A stretch of DNA of 64,000 bases, taken from contig JBJMHZ010000020.1 in assembly GCA_045807125.1 (NCBI GenBank), positions 10,736 to 74,735 of the forward strand. The letters run 5' to 3'. The notes under the pieces were generated by a model, which saw only the letters and a list, made by a program, of their open reading frames with translations, was not told the DNA's origin and did not search any database. Below are positions 31,833 to 41,881 of this stretch, piece by piece. This stretch comes from JBJMHZ01 sp045807125 (GTDB lineage: Bacteria > Actinomycetota > Actinomycetes > JAWWOL01). A program made the position numbers and the translations under genes. Every line of letters begins with the position of its first letter. The first letter of the stretch is position 1.

Positions 31833-32436
31833 CCGCCGGGCCGGCCGGGCCCCTGGCCGCCGAGCCGTTGCCCACGGCGCCCGGCCCGTACGAGAGCCCG
31901 AGCACGAAGGCGAGCAGCGCGCCGACCGGCCAGGCGACGAGGGTGCCCTTGGCCCGCAGGCCGAGCGGGCCGCGCACCGTCGTCCCGGTCGGGTCGGTGC
32001 GCAGGGCATGGTGGAACCCGCCGGAGCCGAACGACGTGCCGAGCTTCCAGGCGACGATCGCGCCGGCGATGCCGCCCACGGCCAGGCCGATGGCGACGCC
32101 GAGGGCGCAGCGGCGCCCCACGAGGTAGGCCACCGTCCCGCACAGCAGCCCCACCACCGCCGTCAGCAGGAAGAACGTGCCGTCGTCGGCGATGAAGGCC
32201 TTGGTCTCCGGGTCGACCGGCGAGCCCCTGCCGGTGGCCACCACCTGGTAGAGCACCCGGGGCGCCAGCGCGTACCAGATGCCCGCGACCGGCACCCCGA
32301 GGGCCGCGAGGCCGAGCGCGGTGAGCAGGCCGGCGCGCGCCTCCGCCGCGGCGGGCGGCTCCGCCCGCAGGGCGGGCTCGGCAGGCGCGACCGGCGCCGG
32401 CTCCGCGTCCTGCACTGGCTCGCTCACGTCCGACAT
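31822..32436 (-). CDS. Four-span membrane protein of unknown function (DUF2567-like)
   Basis: A 204-residue protein with an Ala/Pro/Glu-rich cytosolic N-terminus, a first span (LLTALGLAALGVPVAGIWYA), an extracytoplasmic loop (PRVLYQVVATGRGSPVDPET, then DDGTFF), two spans (LLTAVVGLLCGTVAYLVG, ALGVAIGLAVGGIAGAIVAW), a second loop and a last span (LVAWPVGALLAFVLGLSYG). It resembles small actinobacterial DUF2567-type membrane proteins, but this is from memory of the general layout and is not certain. Function is unknown. It is convergent with the YbaK gene and upstream of the ABC-2 pair. Confidence 0.65.
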   Translation of the reverse strand: MSDVSEPVQDAEPAPVAPAEPALRAEPPAAAEARAGLLTALGLAALGVPVAGIWYALAPRVLYQVVATGRGSPVDPETKAFIADDGTFFLLTAVVGLLCGTVAYLVGRRCALGVAIGLAVGGIAGAIVAWKLGTSFGSGGFHHALRTDPTGTTVRGPLGLRAKGTLVAWPVGALLAFVLGLSYGPGAVGNGSAARGPAGPAVSG

Positions 32437-32467
32437 CCAACCAGAGCCGCCCGGCGCCCACCGCCGC

Positions 32468-33267
32468 TCACCGGCGGACGGCGCGCCGGAAGGCGACCGC
32501 CGCCAACGCGAGCGTGGCCACCGCGACGGCGGCGCAGGCGCCGAGATCGGCGGCGATCGTCCACCAGTGCGGGTGCGGCCGGAAGGCGCCGGCGAGCGCG
32601 TCGGCCGCGTAGGTGGACGGGACGGCCGCGCGCAGCGCCTGCACCGGCCACGGCAGCCGGGCAGCCGGCACCAGATCGAGGAAGATCACCGCGGACATCC
32701 CGAGCTGGCCGGCGAGCGTGGCCAGCTCGGCCCGCGGCAGCAGCAGCCCGAGCGCGGCGCCCAGCCCGGCGAGCGCGGCGCCGGCGAGGACGACGACGGC
32801 CGGCAGCAGCGCGAGCGGGGCCACCGGCAGCTGGTAGAGCGCGACGCCGGCGAGCGCCGTCACCACCGAGCCGGGCAGGGTGAAGGTCGCGTACGAGGCC
32901 GCGGTGCCGAGCACCACCGCGCTGGGCGCGACCGGCAGCGCGCCGTAGTAGTCCAGGGCACCGGTCCCCCGCAGCATCCCGAACCGCTGCGCCAGCAGGT
33001 TGAGCGCGACGAAGGCGACGACGAGCACCGTCGAGCCGGCGACGATCTGCTCCTTCGTGAGCTCGTCGGTGGCCGAGACGATGCCGCGCAGCAGCACGAG
33101 CAGCCCCACCGACTGCAGGGTGGCGACGAGCAGCAACGGGCCGCGCGCCGCCCGCGCCCGCGCGAGCTGGCCGGCGTAGACGGCCGCCGCGGCAGCTGCC
33201 CAGCCCGGCGCCGGCGGCACCGGCGGGGCGGCCGGCGGCGCGGCGGACCGGGCGCGCAGCGTGGTGC

Positions 33268-33271
<4 letters not shown>
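32468..33271 (-). CDS. ABC-2 type transporter permease
   Basis: A 267-residue membrane protein with about six spans, for example LLLVATLQSVGLLVLLRG, VAFVALNLLAQRFGML, VLGTAASYATFTLPGSVVTALAG, PLALLPAVVVLAGAALAGLGAAL and ADLGACAAVAVATLALAAVA. The conserved ABC-2 feature GTGALDYYGALPVAP (the short linker after TM2) is present. The GTG start overlaps the stop of the ATPase gene (GTGA), so the two encode one transporter. The substrate is unknown. Pairs of this kind export drugs or lipids. Confidence 0.88.
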
Positions 33272-34230
<959 letters not shown>

Positions 34231-34304
34231 CGAGCCTTCCGGGACGGGCTGGCTCCGGGCCCGCTCGGGCACCGCCCACGGGCCCGAGGGGGGCACAGCA
34301 CAGG

Positions 34305-35414
34305 CTACGACCCGGCACCGGCCGGCTCGCCGCCGCCGGTGCGCAGCTGCCCGCCGGCCACCACCGCCGCCACCCGCCGCCAGGTGCGCGGGTCGGCCAG
34401 CGGGTCGGCGTCGAGCAGCACGACGGCGGCGGGAGCCCCGGCCGAGACGGTGCCGGGCGCCACGCCGGGCCATCCGGCGCAGGCGGCCCGCAGCGCCCCC
34501 GCCGGGCCGAGCCCGGCCCGCGCCAGCAGGGCCAGCTCGCGCGGATCCACCCCCGGCCTGGTGCCCGCGTTGCCGAGGTCGGTGCCGTAGCGCACCGGCA
34601 CGCCCGCGGCCAGCAGCGCCGCGACGTTGGCCAGCGCGGCGGACGGGTCACCCTGGGCCGGCTCGGCGGCGAACGTCGCGAGCGTGCCCGTCACCGTCGC
34701 TCCCGCCGCCGCGAGGCGCGCCACCAGCTCGGCCGGCAGCAGCTCGGCGGGGGCGTGCGCCAGCTCGTCGACCCCCGCGTCGAGGGCCCGCTCGACCATG
34801 GCGACGGTGAGCGCGTGCGCGACCACCGGCCGGCCGAGCGCGTGCGCGGCCTCGACGACGGCGGCCGCCGTCGCCCGGTCGGGCACCGGGCCCCCGCGCG
34901 GCTCGAGGGCGAGCTTCACCACCGAGGCGCCGCGCGCGACCACGGCGGCGACGGCGGCGCGGGCGGCGCCCGGGTCGTCGGCGAACCGGGCGTAGCCGCC
35001 CGCGCCCCACGACGCCGACGGGTAGCCCCCGGTGGCGGTGAGGATCTCGCCCGCGTACGTCACCATCGGCGGTGCGCCCGCCGCCCAGCCGGCCGCCGCC
35101 TCGACCGGCGCGCCGAGATCGCGCGCCGCCACCACGCCGCCGGCGAGCAGCAGCTCGGGCGCGCTGAGGCCGAGGTGCACGTGGGCGTCCGTGACCCCGG
35201 GGCCGATCCAGTGCAAGGGGCCGCCGAGGGACGGCCGGTCGTCGGGGACGTCGACGCCGCGAGCCTCGCCGGCCGCGACGACCGAGCCGTCGGCGCCGAC
35301 CACGACGACGCCGTCCTCGACCGGCCGAGCGGGGTCGTGGTCGCCGCCGGGCCAGAGCCGGCCGCGCAGCACGACGCCGCCGGTGCGGGCGAGCGAGCGG
35401 GCGGGCGGGCTCAT
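34305..35414 (-). CDS. Amidohydrolase-family protein
   Basis: A 369-residue member of the amidohydrolase superfamily with the metal-site residues HxH in GVTDAHVHLGLSA, Lys in ASVVKLALEPRGG, His in PVVAHALTVA and DELAHAPAELL, and Asp in VRYGTDLGNAG. It shares layout with the enzyme at 28001 but is shorter in the barrel and more Ala-rich. The substrate is unknown. It starts in a 4-base ATGA overlap with a 39-codon frame downstream of dnaE, so it may be in one transcript with dnaE. Confidence 0.88.
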   Translation of the reverse strand: MSPPARSLARTGGVVLRGRLWPGGDHDPARPVEDGVVVVGADGSVVAAGEARGVDVPDDRPSLGGPLHWIGPGVTDAHVHLGLSAPELLLAGGVVAARDLGAPVEAAAGWAAGAPPMVTYAGEILTATGGYPSASWGAGGYARFADDPGAARAAVAAVVARGASVVKLALEPRGGPVPDRATAAAVVEAAHALGRPVVAHALTVAMVERALDAGVDELAHAPAELLPAELVARLAAAGATVTGTLATFAAEPAQGDPSAALANVAALLAAGVPVRYGTDLGNAGTRPGVDPRELALLARAGLGPAGALRAACAGWPGVAPGTVSAGAPAAVVLLDADPLADPRTWRRVAAVVAGGQLRTGGGEPAGAGS

Positions 35415-35530
35415 CGCAACGGGCCGTGCCCGCCGGGCCGCCGGATCAGCTCGCGCGCCGCGTCGATGCGCTCAGCCCCCATGCTCGCGGGCACCACCAG
35501 CGCGAGGCGGCTCGCGTCGCGAGCGTCCAT
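35411..35530 (-). CDS. 39-residue small protein between dnaE and an amidohydrolase gene
   Basis: ATG 35530 lies 9 bp after the dnaE stop and opens a 39-codon frame whose TGA overlaps the amidohydrolase ATG (ATGA). The product reads MDARDASRLALVVPASMG, then AERIDAARELIRRPGGHGPL. Codon third positions are GC-rich as in neighbouring genes, and overlap at the downstream gene supports translation. The ribosome site is weak (GGCAGCCGG region). No family is recognised, and function is unknown. Confidence 0.45.
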   Translation of the reverse strand: MDARDASRLALVVPASMGAERIDAARELIRRPGGHGPLR

Positions 35531-35539
35531 GCCGGCTGC

Positions 35540-38500
35540 CTACCCCACGGCCGAGGAACCCAGCAGGGCCTTGAGATCGCCCATCAGCGCCGGCGTGGGA
35601 GCGACCCGCAGCCGGTCGTCGAGCTTCAGCACCTTGACCCGCGTGCCGGTCGTGAGCTGCAGGTGGACCTCGGTGGTGCCCGGATGGGTGGCGAGCACCT
35701 CGCGCAGCCGGTCGATCACCGGCGGCGTGCACCGCGCGGCCGGCAGGCTGATCATCACCGGGCCGCGCGGGCCCTGCGAGAGATCGGGGATGCTCAGCTC
35801 CATCGCGATGAGCTTCGGGACGTCCTCGCGGCGGTCGAGCCGACCCCGCACCACGACGACCGCGTCCTCGACCAGATGCACGGCGCACTGCAGGTAGGTC
35901 GCCGGGAAGAGCATCACGTCGATCGCGCCCTCGAGGTCCTCGAGCGTCGCGATGGCCCAGGAGTCGCCCTTCTTGGTGAGCTTGCGCTGCACGCCGGTGA
36001 TGAGCCCGCCGACCGTCACGATCTGGCCGTCGTGCCTCGTCTCGTCGGCGGTGAGCGCCGCGACGCCGCAGTCGGAGGCCGCCGCGAGGACGTGCTCGAT
36101 GCCGAGCAACGGGTGGTCGGACACGTACAGGCCGAGCATCTCCCGCTCGTAGCCGAGCAGGATGCTCTTGTCCCACTCGCCCACCGGGACGGTGACCTCC
36201 AGCATGGGGTCGATGCCAGCGCCGTCACCGCCGTCGCCCTCGTCGTCGCCGAAGCCGCCGAACAGGTCGTACTGCCCGATGGCCTCCGCCCGCTTGGTCT
36301 CCATCACCGCATCGACGGCCTGCTCGTGGACGGTCAGCAGGCCGCGCCTCGTGTGCCCGAGCAGGTCGAACGCGCCGGCCTTGACCAGCGACTCGACGAC
36401 CTTCTTGTTGCACGTCTGCGCATCGCACTTGCGCAGGAAGTCGCCGAAGTCGGCGAACCGGCCCTTCCCGCTGCGCGCCGCGACGATCGAGGCCACCACG
36501 TTGCCGCCCACGTTGCGGATCGCCGACAGGCCGAAGCGGATGTCGGTGCCGACCGGGGTGAAGTTGGCCTCGGAGGAGTTGACGTCGGGCGGCAGCACCT
36601 TGATGCCCATGCGCCGGCACTCGTGCAGGTAGAGCGCGCTCTTGTCCTTGTCGTCCTTGACGCTCGTGAGCAGCGCGGCCATGTACTCGGCCGGGTAGTT
36701 GGCCTTGAGGTAGGCGGTCCAGTAGCTGACCACGCCGTAGCCGGCGCTGTGCGACTTGTTGAACGCGTAGTCGGCGAACGGGACGAGGATGTCCCAGATC
36801 GTCTTGACCGCACCCTCGGAGTAGCCGCGCTCTTGCATGCCGGCGCGGAAGCCGACGTACTCCTTGTCGAGGATCTCCCGCTTCTTCTTGCCCATGGCGC
36901 GGCGCAGCAGGTCGGCCTGGCCGAGGCTGTAGCCGGCCAGCTTCTGCGCGATCGCCATGACCTGCTCCTGGTAGACGATCAGCCCGTAGGTCTCGCCCAG
37001 GATCTCGGCCAGCGGCTCGGCCAGCTCGGGGTGCAGCGGGACGACCGGCTTGCGGCCGTTCTTGCGGTCGGCGTAGTCGACGTGCGCGTTGGCGCCCATC
37101 GGCCCCGGCCGGTAGAGCGCGATGACCGCCGAGATGTCGGCGAACGACGTCGGCCGCATGAGTCGCAGCAGCGAGCGCAGGCCGGCACCGTCGAGCTGGA
37201 AGACGCCGAGCGTCTCGCCGCTGCCGAGCAGCTCGTAGGTCGCCGGGTCGGCGTCGAGGTCGAGCGACTCGAGGACGAGCTCCTCGTCTCGGTTGATCTT
37301 GATGTTGGCGAGGCAGTCGTCGAGGACGGTGAGGTTGCGCAGGCCGAGGAAGTCCATCTTCAGCAGGCCGAGCGTCTCGCAGGCGCCCATGTCGAACTGG
37401 GTGATGATCGCGCCGTCCTGCTCGCGGCGCTGGATCGGGATGACGTCGAGCAGCGGCTCGCGGGACAGGATCACGCCGGCGGCGTGCACGCCCCATTGCC
37501 GCTTCAGCCCCTCGAGGCCGCGGGCGGTGTCGACGACGCGCTTGGCGTCGGGGTCGGAGTCGTAGAGCGTGCGGAGCTCGCCGGCCTCGGCGTAGCGGGA
37601 ATGCGCCGGGTCGAAGACGGCGGCCAGCGGGACGTCCTTGCCCATGACCGGCGGCGGCATCGCCTTGGTGATCCGGTCGCCCATCGCGAACGGGTAGCCG
37701 AGCACCCTGGCCGAGTCCTTGACCGCCTGCTTGGCCTTGATCGTGCCGTAGGTGATGATCTGGGCGACCCGCTCCTCGCCGTACTTCTGCGTGGCGTAGC
37801 GGATCATGTCGCCGCGCCGGCGCTCGTCGAAGTCGATGTCGATGTCGGGCATCGAGATGCGCTCGGGGTTGAGGAAGCGCTCGAAGAGCAGGCCGTGCGC
37901 GACCGGGTCGAGCTCGGTGATGCCGAGCGCGTAGGCGATCAGGCACCCGGCCGCCGACCCCCGGCCCGGCCCGACCCGGATGCCGGCCTCGGCGGCGTAG
38001 CGGACGAGGTCGGCGACGACGAGGAAGTAGCCGGGGAAGCCCATCTGGGCGATGACGCCGAGCTCGTAGTCGGCCTGCGCCCGCCGGTCGGCCGGCACGC
38101 CGGACGGGAACCGCCTGGCGAGGCCGCGCTCGACCTCCTTGCGCAGCCAGCTGTCCTCGGTCTCGCCGGGCGGCACCGGGAACTGCGGCATCAGGTTGGC
38201 GCCCTCGACGAACGAGACCTCGCAGCGCTCGGCGACGGCGAGGGTGCTCTCGCATGCCTCGGGCAGCTCGGCCCAGACCGCCCGCATCTCCTGGGGCGAC
38301 TTGAGGTAGTAGTCATGGCCCTCGAGCTTGAAGCGCTTGGGATCGGCCATGGTCTTGCCGGACTGGACGCAGAGCAGCACCTCGTGCGCGGCGGCGTCGC
38401 TCGCGTACGTGTAGTGCAGGTCGTTGGTGGCGATGAGCGGCAGCCCGGCATCGCGCGAGAGTCGCAGCAGATCCGCGCGAACCCGCTGCTCCACCCCGAG

Positions 38501-39076
38501 CCCGTGGTCCATCAGCTCGCAGAAGAAGTTGTCCTTGCCGAAGATGTCCTGCAGCTCGCCGGCCGCCTGCTTCGCGCCCGCGTAGTCGCCGATCCGCAGC
38601 CGCGTCTGGATCTCGCCACCGGGGCAGCCCGTCGTGCCGATCACCCCCGTGGCGTGGCGGGCGAGCAGCTCGCGGTCGATGCGCGGCTTGTAGAAGTAGC
38701 CCTCGAGGCTCGCGAGGCTCGCCATCCGGAACAGGTTGTGCATGCCCTCGGTGGTCTGCGACAGCAGCGTCATGTGGGTGTAGGCCCCGCCGCCGGACAC
38801 GTCGTCCTCGCCGCCGTCGGCCCACCGCACCCGGGTGCGGTCGAAGCGGGAAGTGCCGGGGGTGACGTAGGCCTCCATGCCGATGATCGGCTTGACGCCC
38901 ACCGTGCGGGCCTGCTTGTAGAACTCGAACGCGCCGAACACGTTGCCGTGGTCGGTCATCGCCAGCGCCGGCATCCCCATCCGCGCGCACTCGGCGAGCA
39001 GGTCGCCCACGCGGGCCGCGCCGTCGAGCATGGAGTACTCGGTGTGCACGTGCAGGTGCACGAACGAGTCGCCCAT
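35540..39076 (-). CDS. dnaE: DNA polymerase III alpha subunit
   Basis: The 1178-residue replicative polymerase catalytic subunit. The N-terminal PHP domain begins FVHLHVHTEYSMLDGAARV with LAMTDHGNVFGAFEFY. The palm carries the Asp triad region PDIDIDFDERRRGDMIRYA, preceded by VGPGRGSAAGCLIAYALGI. The fingers include KMDFLGLRNLTVLDDCL, then PGPMGANAHVDYADRKNG and FNKSHSAGYGVVSYWTAYLK. A helix-hairpin-helix region and an OB fold (VTVGGLITGVQRKLTKKGDS) close the protein. Length matches actinobacterial DnaE1. ATG 39076 follows GGAGGAGG. It is preceded by 189 bp without a gene. Confidence 0.97.
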   Translation of the reverse strand: MGDSFVHLHVHTEYSMLDGAARVGDLLAECARMGMPALAMTDHGNVFGAFEFYKQARTVGVKPIIGMEAYVTPGTSRFDRTRVRWADGGEDDVSGGGAYTHMTLLSQTTEGMHNLFRMASLASLEGYFYKPRIDRELLARHATGVIGTTGCPGGEIQTRLRIGDYAGAKQAAGELQDIFGKDNFFCELMDHGLGVEQRVRADLLRLSRDAGLPLIATNDLHYTYASDAAAHEVLLCVQSGKTMADPKRFKLEGHDYYLKSPQEMRAVWAELPEACESTLAVAERCEVSFVEGANLMPQFPVPPGETEDSWLRKEVERGLARRFPSGVPADRRAQADYELGVIAQMGFPGYFLVVADLVRYAAEAGIRVGPGRGSAAGCLIAYALGITELDPVAHGLLFERFLNPERISMPDIDIDFDERRRGDMIRYATQKYGEERVAQIITYGTIKAKQAVKDSARVLGYPFAMGDRITKAMPPPVMGKDVPLAAVFDPAHSRYAEAGELRTLYDSDPDAKRVVDTARGLEGLKRQWGVHAAGVILSREPLLDVIPIQRREQDGAIITQFDMGACETLGLLKMDFLGLRNLTVLDDCLANIKINRDEELVLESLDLDADPATYELLGSGETLGVFQLDGAGLRSLLRLMRPTSFADISAVIALYRPGPMGANAHVDYADRKNGRKPVVPLHPELAEPLAEILGETYGLIVYQEQVMAIAQKLAGYSLGQADLLRRAMGKKKREILDKEYVGFRAGMQERGYSEGAVKTIWDILVPFADYAFNKSHSAGYGVVSYWTAYLKANYPAEYMAALLTSVKDDKDKSALYLHECRRMGIKVLPPDVNSSEANFTPVGTDIRFGLSAIRNVGGNVVASIVAARSGKGRFADFGDFLRKCDAQTCNKKVVESLVKAGAFDLLGHTRRGLLTVHEQAVDAVMETKRAEAIGQYDLFGGFGDDEGDGGDGAGIDPMLEVTVPVGEWDKSILLGYEREMLGLYVSDHPLLGIEHVLAAASDCGVAALTADETRHDGQIVTVGGLITGVQRKLTKKGDSWAIATLEDLEGAIDVMLFPATYLQCAVHLVEDAVVVVRGRLDRREDVPKLIAMELSIPDLSQGPRGPVMISLPAARCTPPVIDRLREVLATHPGTTEVHLQLTTGTRVKVLKLDDRLRVAPTPALMGDLKALLGSSAVG

Positions 39077-39265
39077 GCAGACAGCCTCCTCCAGCTGGTG
39101 ACCACCGGACCACCGGTCGCGACGAGCGGGCGCCGGGGAAGGAGCGCTCGAGCCGTGCAGCGAAACCGCGAGGCCAAGTGAACCACGGGCGTCGGACGGT
39201 TCTCCGGTGACCGGCGGGTGCCCCAGCACGGTCGGCGTGTCGGCCGCGCGGCCCGGCCGGGCGGG

Positions 39266-40621
39266 TCAGCGCGGGGTGGCGCTGACCCGGCTAGCCGCCG
39301 GCGACGGGCCGGTCGACGTCGGGCTCGGGGTGGGGCTCGGCGCCGGGCCGGAGCAGCTGGGCGAGCCGGTCGGCGACCCGCTCGGCGACCCGCTCGGCGA
39401 CGGGGTCGGCGAGCCGGTGGCGGTCGGGACGGGCGTCGGGGTCGGCGACTGGGTGGGGCCCGGCGATCCGCTCGACCCGGTGGCGGACGGCTCAGGGGTC
39501 GGCGAGGCGGCGGGCGAGTCGCAGGCCGGGACCGGCGTGCCGGTCGGGGTGGGCGAGCCCGTGGGCGTGGGCGTCCCGGTGGGCGTGGCGGTCACCGTCG
39601 GCGAGCCGGTCGGCGTGGGCGATCCGCTCGGCGTCGGTGATCCGCTCGGCGAGGCGGTCGGCGATGCCGTGGGCGATCCGCTCGGCGAGGCCGTCGGCGA
39701 GGCGGTCGGCGAGGCGGTGGGCGAGGCCGTCGGGTGCGGGGATGCCGACGGCCCCGGCCGGCTCGTCCCCTGGCCGTCGCTGGTCCCGAGCGCTCCGGCG
39801 GCCACGGTGGTGACGACCGGCCGCCCTGCCGCGTAGCCGGCCGCGAGCCGCAGCACTAGCCGGACGTACCAGTCGGCGTGGTTGTACGCGTGCACCGCCG
39901 CCGCCATCCGGGCCGGGCTGCGCAGGTCGCCGCCGGCGGCGCACAGGTAGCGCCCGGCGGCGAGCGCGGCGTCGAAGACGTTCTCCGGGTCGGCGCGCCC
40001 GTCGCCGTTGGCGTCGACCCCCCAGCCCGCCCAGGTGGAGGGGAGGAACTGCATGGGGCCGACGGCCCGGTCCCAGCGGGAGTCGCCGTCGAGGCGGCCG
40101 CCGTCAGTGTCCGCGATCGTCGCCAGCCCGGTCGCCCCGGACAGCACCGGCCCGAGGATGGGCCGGACGCTCGTCCCGTCGGCCCCGAGCAGGCCACCGC
40201 CGTGCCCCGACTCGACCTGCCCGATCGCGGCGAGCAGCCACCAGCGCAGCCCGCACGCGGGCTGGTCCGCGGCGAGCCGCCCGGCCGCCGCCCGGTAGGC
40301 GGCGAGAGCCACGGCCGGCACGCCGGCGGAGGCCGTCGCGGGAACCGTGACCGGCCCAGCCGGGGCGGCGGAGAGCGGCGGCGGGGCCACGAGCGGTGGC
40401 GTCACCCGGGTCTGCTCGATCTGCGGCTGCTCGCCGCCCACGGTCGCGGGCGGCAGGTCGGCGAGCGACTGGTAGGGCGAGAGCGGGCCCGTCGCGGCCG
40501 GCTGGGACGAGGGGGCGGCCGACCCGCCACCGGTGGACGGCGGGGTGGCCGGTGGGGTGGCGACGACGCTCAGCGCACCCGCGACGGCGACTCCCAACGT
40601 CAACCGGGTGAGCAACGACAT
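39266..40621 (-). CDS. Secreted lytic murein transglycosylase with long Ser/Thr/Pro-rich tail
   Basis: A 451-residue exported protein. A signal peptide (LLTRLTLGVAVAGALSVVAT) and a Pro-rich linker precede a soluble-lytic-transglycosylase domain (about 120-265). This has the catalytic Glu in LLAAIGQVESGHGGG, the VGPMQFLPSTWAGWGVDANG block with an Asp-rich metal-like loop (DANGDGRADPENVFDAALAA), and RMAAAVHAYNHADWYV. The last 170 residues are made of short SPTASPT, PSGSPTP and PTGTPTP repeats, likely a flexible wall-spanning or O-glycosylated stalk. It cleaves peptidoglycan to 1,6-anhydro products in the family. ATG 40621 has GGAGGG 10 bases upstream. Confidence 0.88.
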   Translation of the reverse strand: MSLLTRLTLGVAVAGALSVVATPPATPPSTGGGSAAPSSQPAATGPLSPYQSLADLPPATVGGEQPQIEQTRVTPPLVAPPPLSAAPAGPVTVPATASAGVPAVALAAYRAAAGRLAADQPACGLRWWLLAAIGQVESGHGGGLLGADGTSVRPILGPVLSGATGLATIADTDGGRLDGDSRWDRAVGPMQFLPSTWAGWGVDANGDGRADPENVFDAALAAGRYLCAAGGDLRSPARMAAAVHAYNHADWYVRLVLRLAAGYAAGRPVVTTVAAGALGTSDGQGTSRPGPSASPHPTASPTASPTASPTASPSGSPTASPTASPSGSPTPSGSPTPTGSPTVTATPTGTPTPTGSPTPTGTPVPACDSPAASPTPEPSATGSSGSPGPTQSPTPTPVPTATGSPTPSPSGSPSGSPTGSPSCSGPAPSPTPSPTSTGPSPAASRVSATPR

Positions 40622-40816
40622 CGTCTGATGGCCCTCCAGATGGGAAGCCGGGCACGCAAGCACCCGAGTTGTCCGCTTTCACCGTACGTTGAGGGCCGCG
40701 CCGGTGCCAGCCCCAAGGGGGTCACCCGTCGGTTGCCGCCCGTGACCGTGATCACGCCGGTACGTCGTGGGTCGAGCGGGTAGGTCCCTGCCCGCCGCAT
40801 CGATCGGAGACCGGAC

Positions 40817-41391
40817 GTGGAGCTGGGCCAGAAGAAGCGCGTGAGGGCGCCGGCCCGGACGCGCGCCGCCCCCGGGCGCGCACGTCGGCGCGGAACGAGG
40901 CCAGGCAGGAGCTCTTCGCGGACATCCTCGCCAAGGTGGTGAAGCAGCGCCCGGCCGTCCGGATGCCGCGTCGCACCGGGGACAGCTGGCTGTCGTTCGC
41001 CTCGGGCCCGTTCGGGTACTGGGCGCTGTCCCAGATCGCGGACGGCCGGCTCCGCGTCGAGGCCTACCTGGATTGCGGGGACCGGGAGCGGAACAAGCGG
41101 CTGCTCGACGAGCTCGCCGCCGATCGCGAGGCCTGGGACGCGAGGACCGGCCTGTCGCTCTGCTTCGAGCGACTCGATGCCAAGAAGGCGTCGAGGATCG
41201 CCGTTTACCGGCAGCTCGACCTGTCAGAGGGCGCCGACCGGGTGCAGCGGCGAGCCGTGGTCGACTGGGCGGCCCGCGCGCTCGTCGCGATGCTCGACGC
41301 GCTGAACGAGCCGCTGCGGGCCAGGGCCAAGGAGCTGCGAGCCGAGGCGGCCGGTCGGCCCCCCGAGCCTCTCGCCATCCCCGCGCCATGA
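40817..41391 (+). pseudogene. DUF4268-family gene with an apparent single-base frameshift
   Basis: GTG 40817 has GGAG at good spacing and reads VELGQKKRVRAPARTRAA, then loses coding character. The adjacent -1 frame carries the rest of a DUF4268 protein to TGA 41391: ARQELFADILAKVVKQRPA, FGYWALSQIADGRLRVEAYL, DRERNKRLLDELAADREAWD, SLCFERLDAKKASRIAVYRQ. That frame has no start codon before 40933. Adding one C to the C5 run at 40869-40873 would join the two parts into one 192-codon gene. Either the gene is inactivated or the run is a sequence error. If functional, translation from GTG 40936 (151 residues) would lack about 40 residues. DUF4268 proteins are of unknown function, sometimes near restriction genes. 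Confidence 0.65.
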
Positions 41392-41440
41392 CCTCTGCAG
41401 CGGGCCGGAGCGGCTGGACGAGCCGGCGGCGGCGGACGGG

Positions 41441-41881
41441 TCAGGGCCGCAGGAGCGGCTTGCGCATGGTCACGTGCGGGATGCCGGCCTCCTCGTACGC
41501 GGCGCCGACGGCGGCGTAGCCGGCCCGGTGGTAGAACCCGGTGGCGTGGGCCTGCGCGTGCAGCTCCACCGCGCCGAGGCCGAGCTCGCCGGCCCGCTGC
41601 TCCAGCAGGCTCAGCAGCGCAGCCCCCACTCCCCGCCCGCGCGCGGGCGGCACCACCGCCATCCGGCCGACGACCCCGACGCCGCCGTCGCCGACCACCA
41701 GCCGGCCGGTGCCGACGACCGCGCCGTCCAGCACCGCGACGGCGTGGTGCGCGCGCTGGTCCTCGCCGTCGTACTCCAGCTCGACCGGCACGCCCTGCTC
41801 CTCGACGAAGACCCGCCAGCGCACCGCCCTGGCGGCCGGCAGCTCCGCCGCCTCTGCCAGGTGCACGTCGACCGGGCTCAC
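41441..41881 (-). CDS. GNAT-family N-acetyltransferase (ElaA-like)
   Basis: A 146-residue acetyltransferase with RWRVFVEEQGVPVELEYDGE and HHAVAVLDGAVVGTGRLVV. The acetyl-CoA-binding motif A is VGRMAVVPPARGRGVGAALL, and motif B follows with ELHAQAHATGFYHRAGYAAV. The FVEEQGVP...E.D segment is typical of ElaA-type members. The acceptor is unknown. The GTG start overlaps the stop of the pseudouridine synthase gene. Confidence 0.88.
   Translation of the reverse strand: MSPVDVHLAEAAELPAARAVRWRVFVEEQGVPVELEYDGEDQRAHHAVAVLDGAVVGTGRLVVGDGGVGVVGRMAVVPPARGRGVGAALLSLLEQRAGELGLGAVELHAQAHATGFYHRAGYAAVGAAYEEAGIPHVTMRKPLLRP

Noticed and set aside
40622..40816. Possible c-di-AMP (ydaO-type) riboswitch upstream of the lytic transglycosylase
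   Set aside because: Such leaders occur before actinobacterial wall hydrolases, but I could not find the conserved elements. Only short palindromes such as CGTGATCACG are present.
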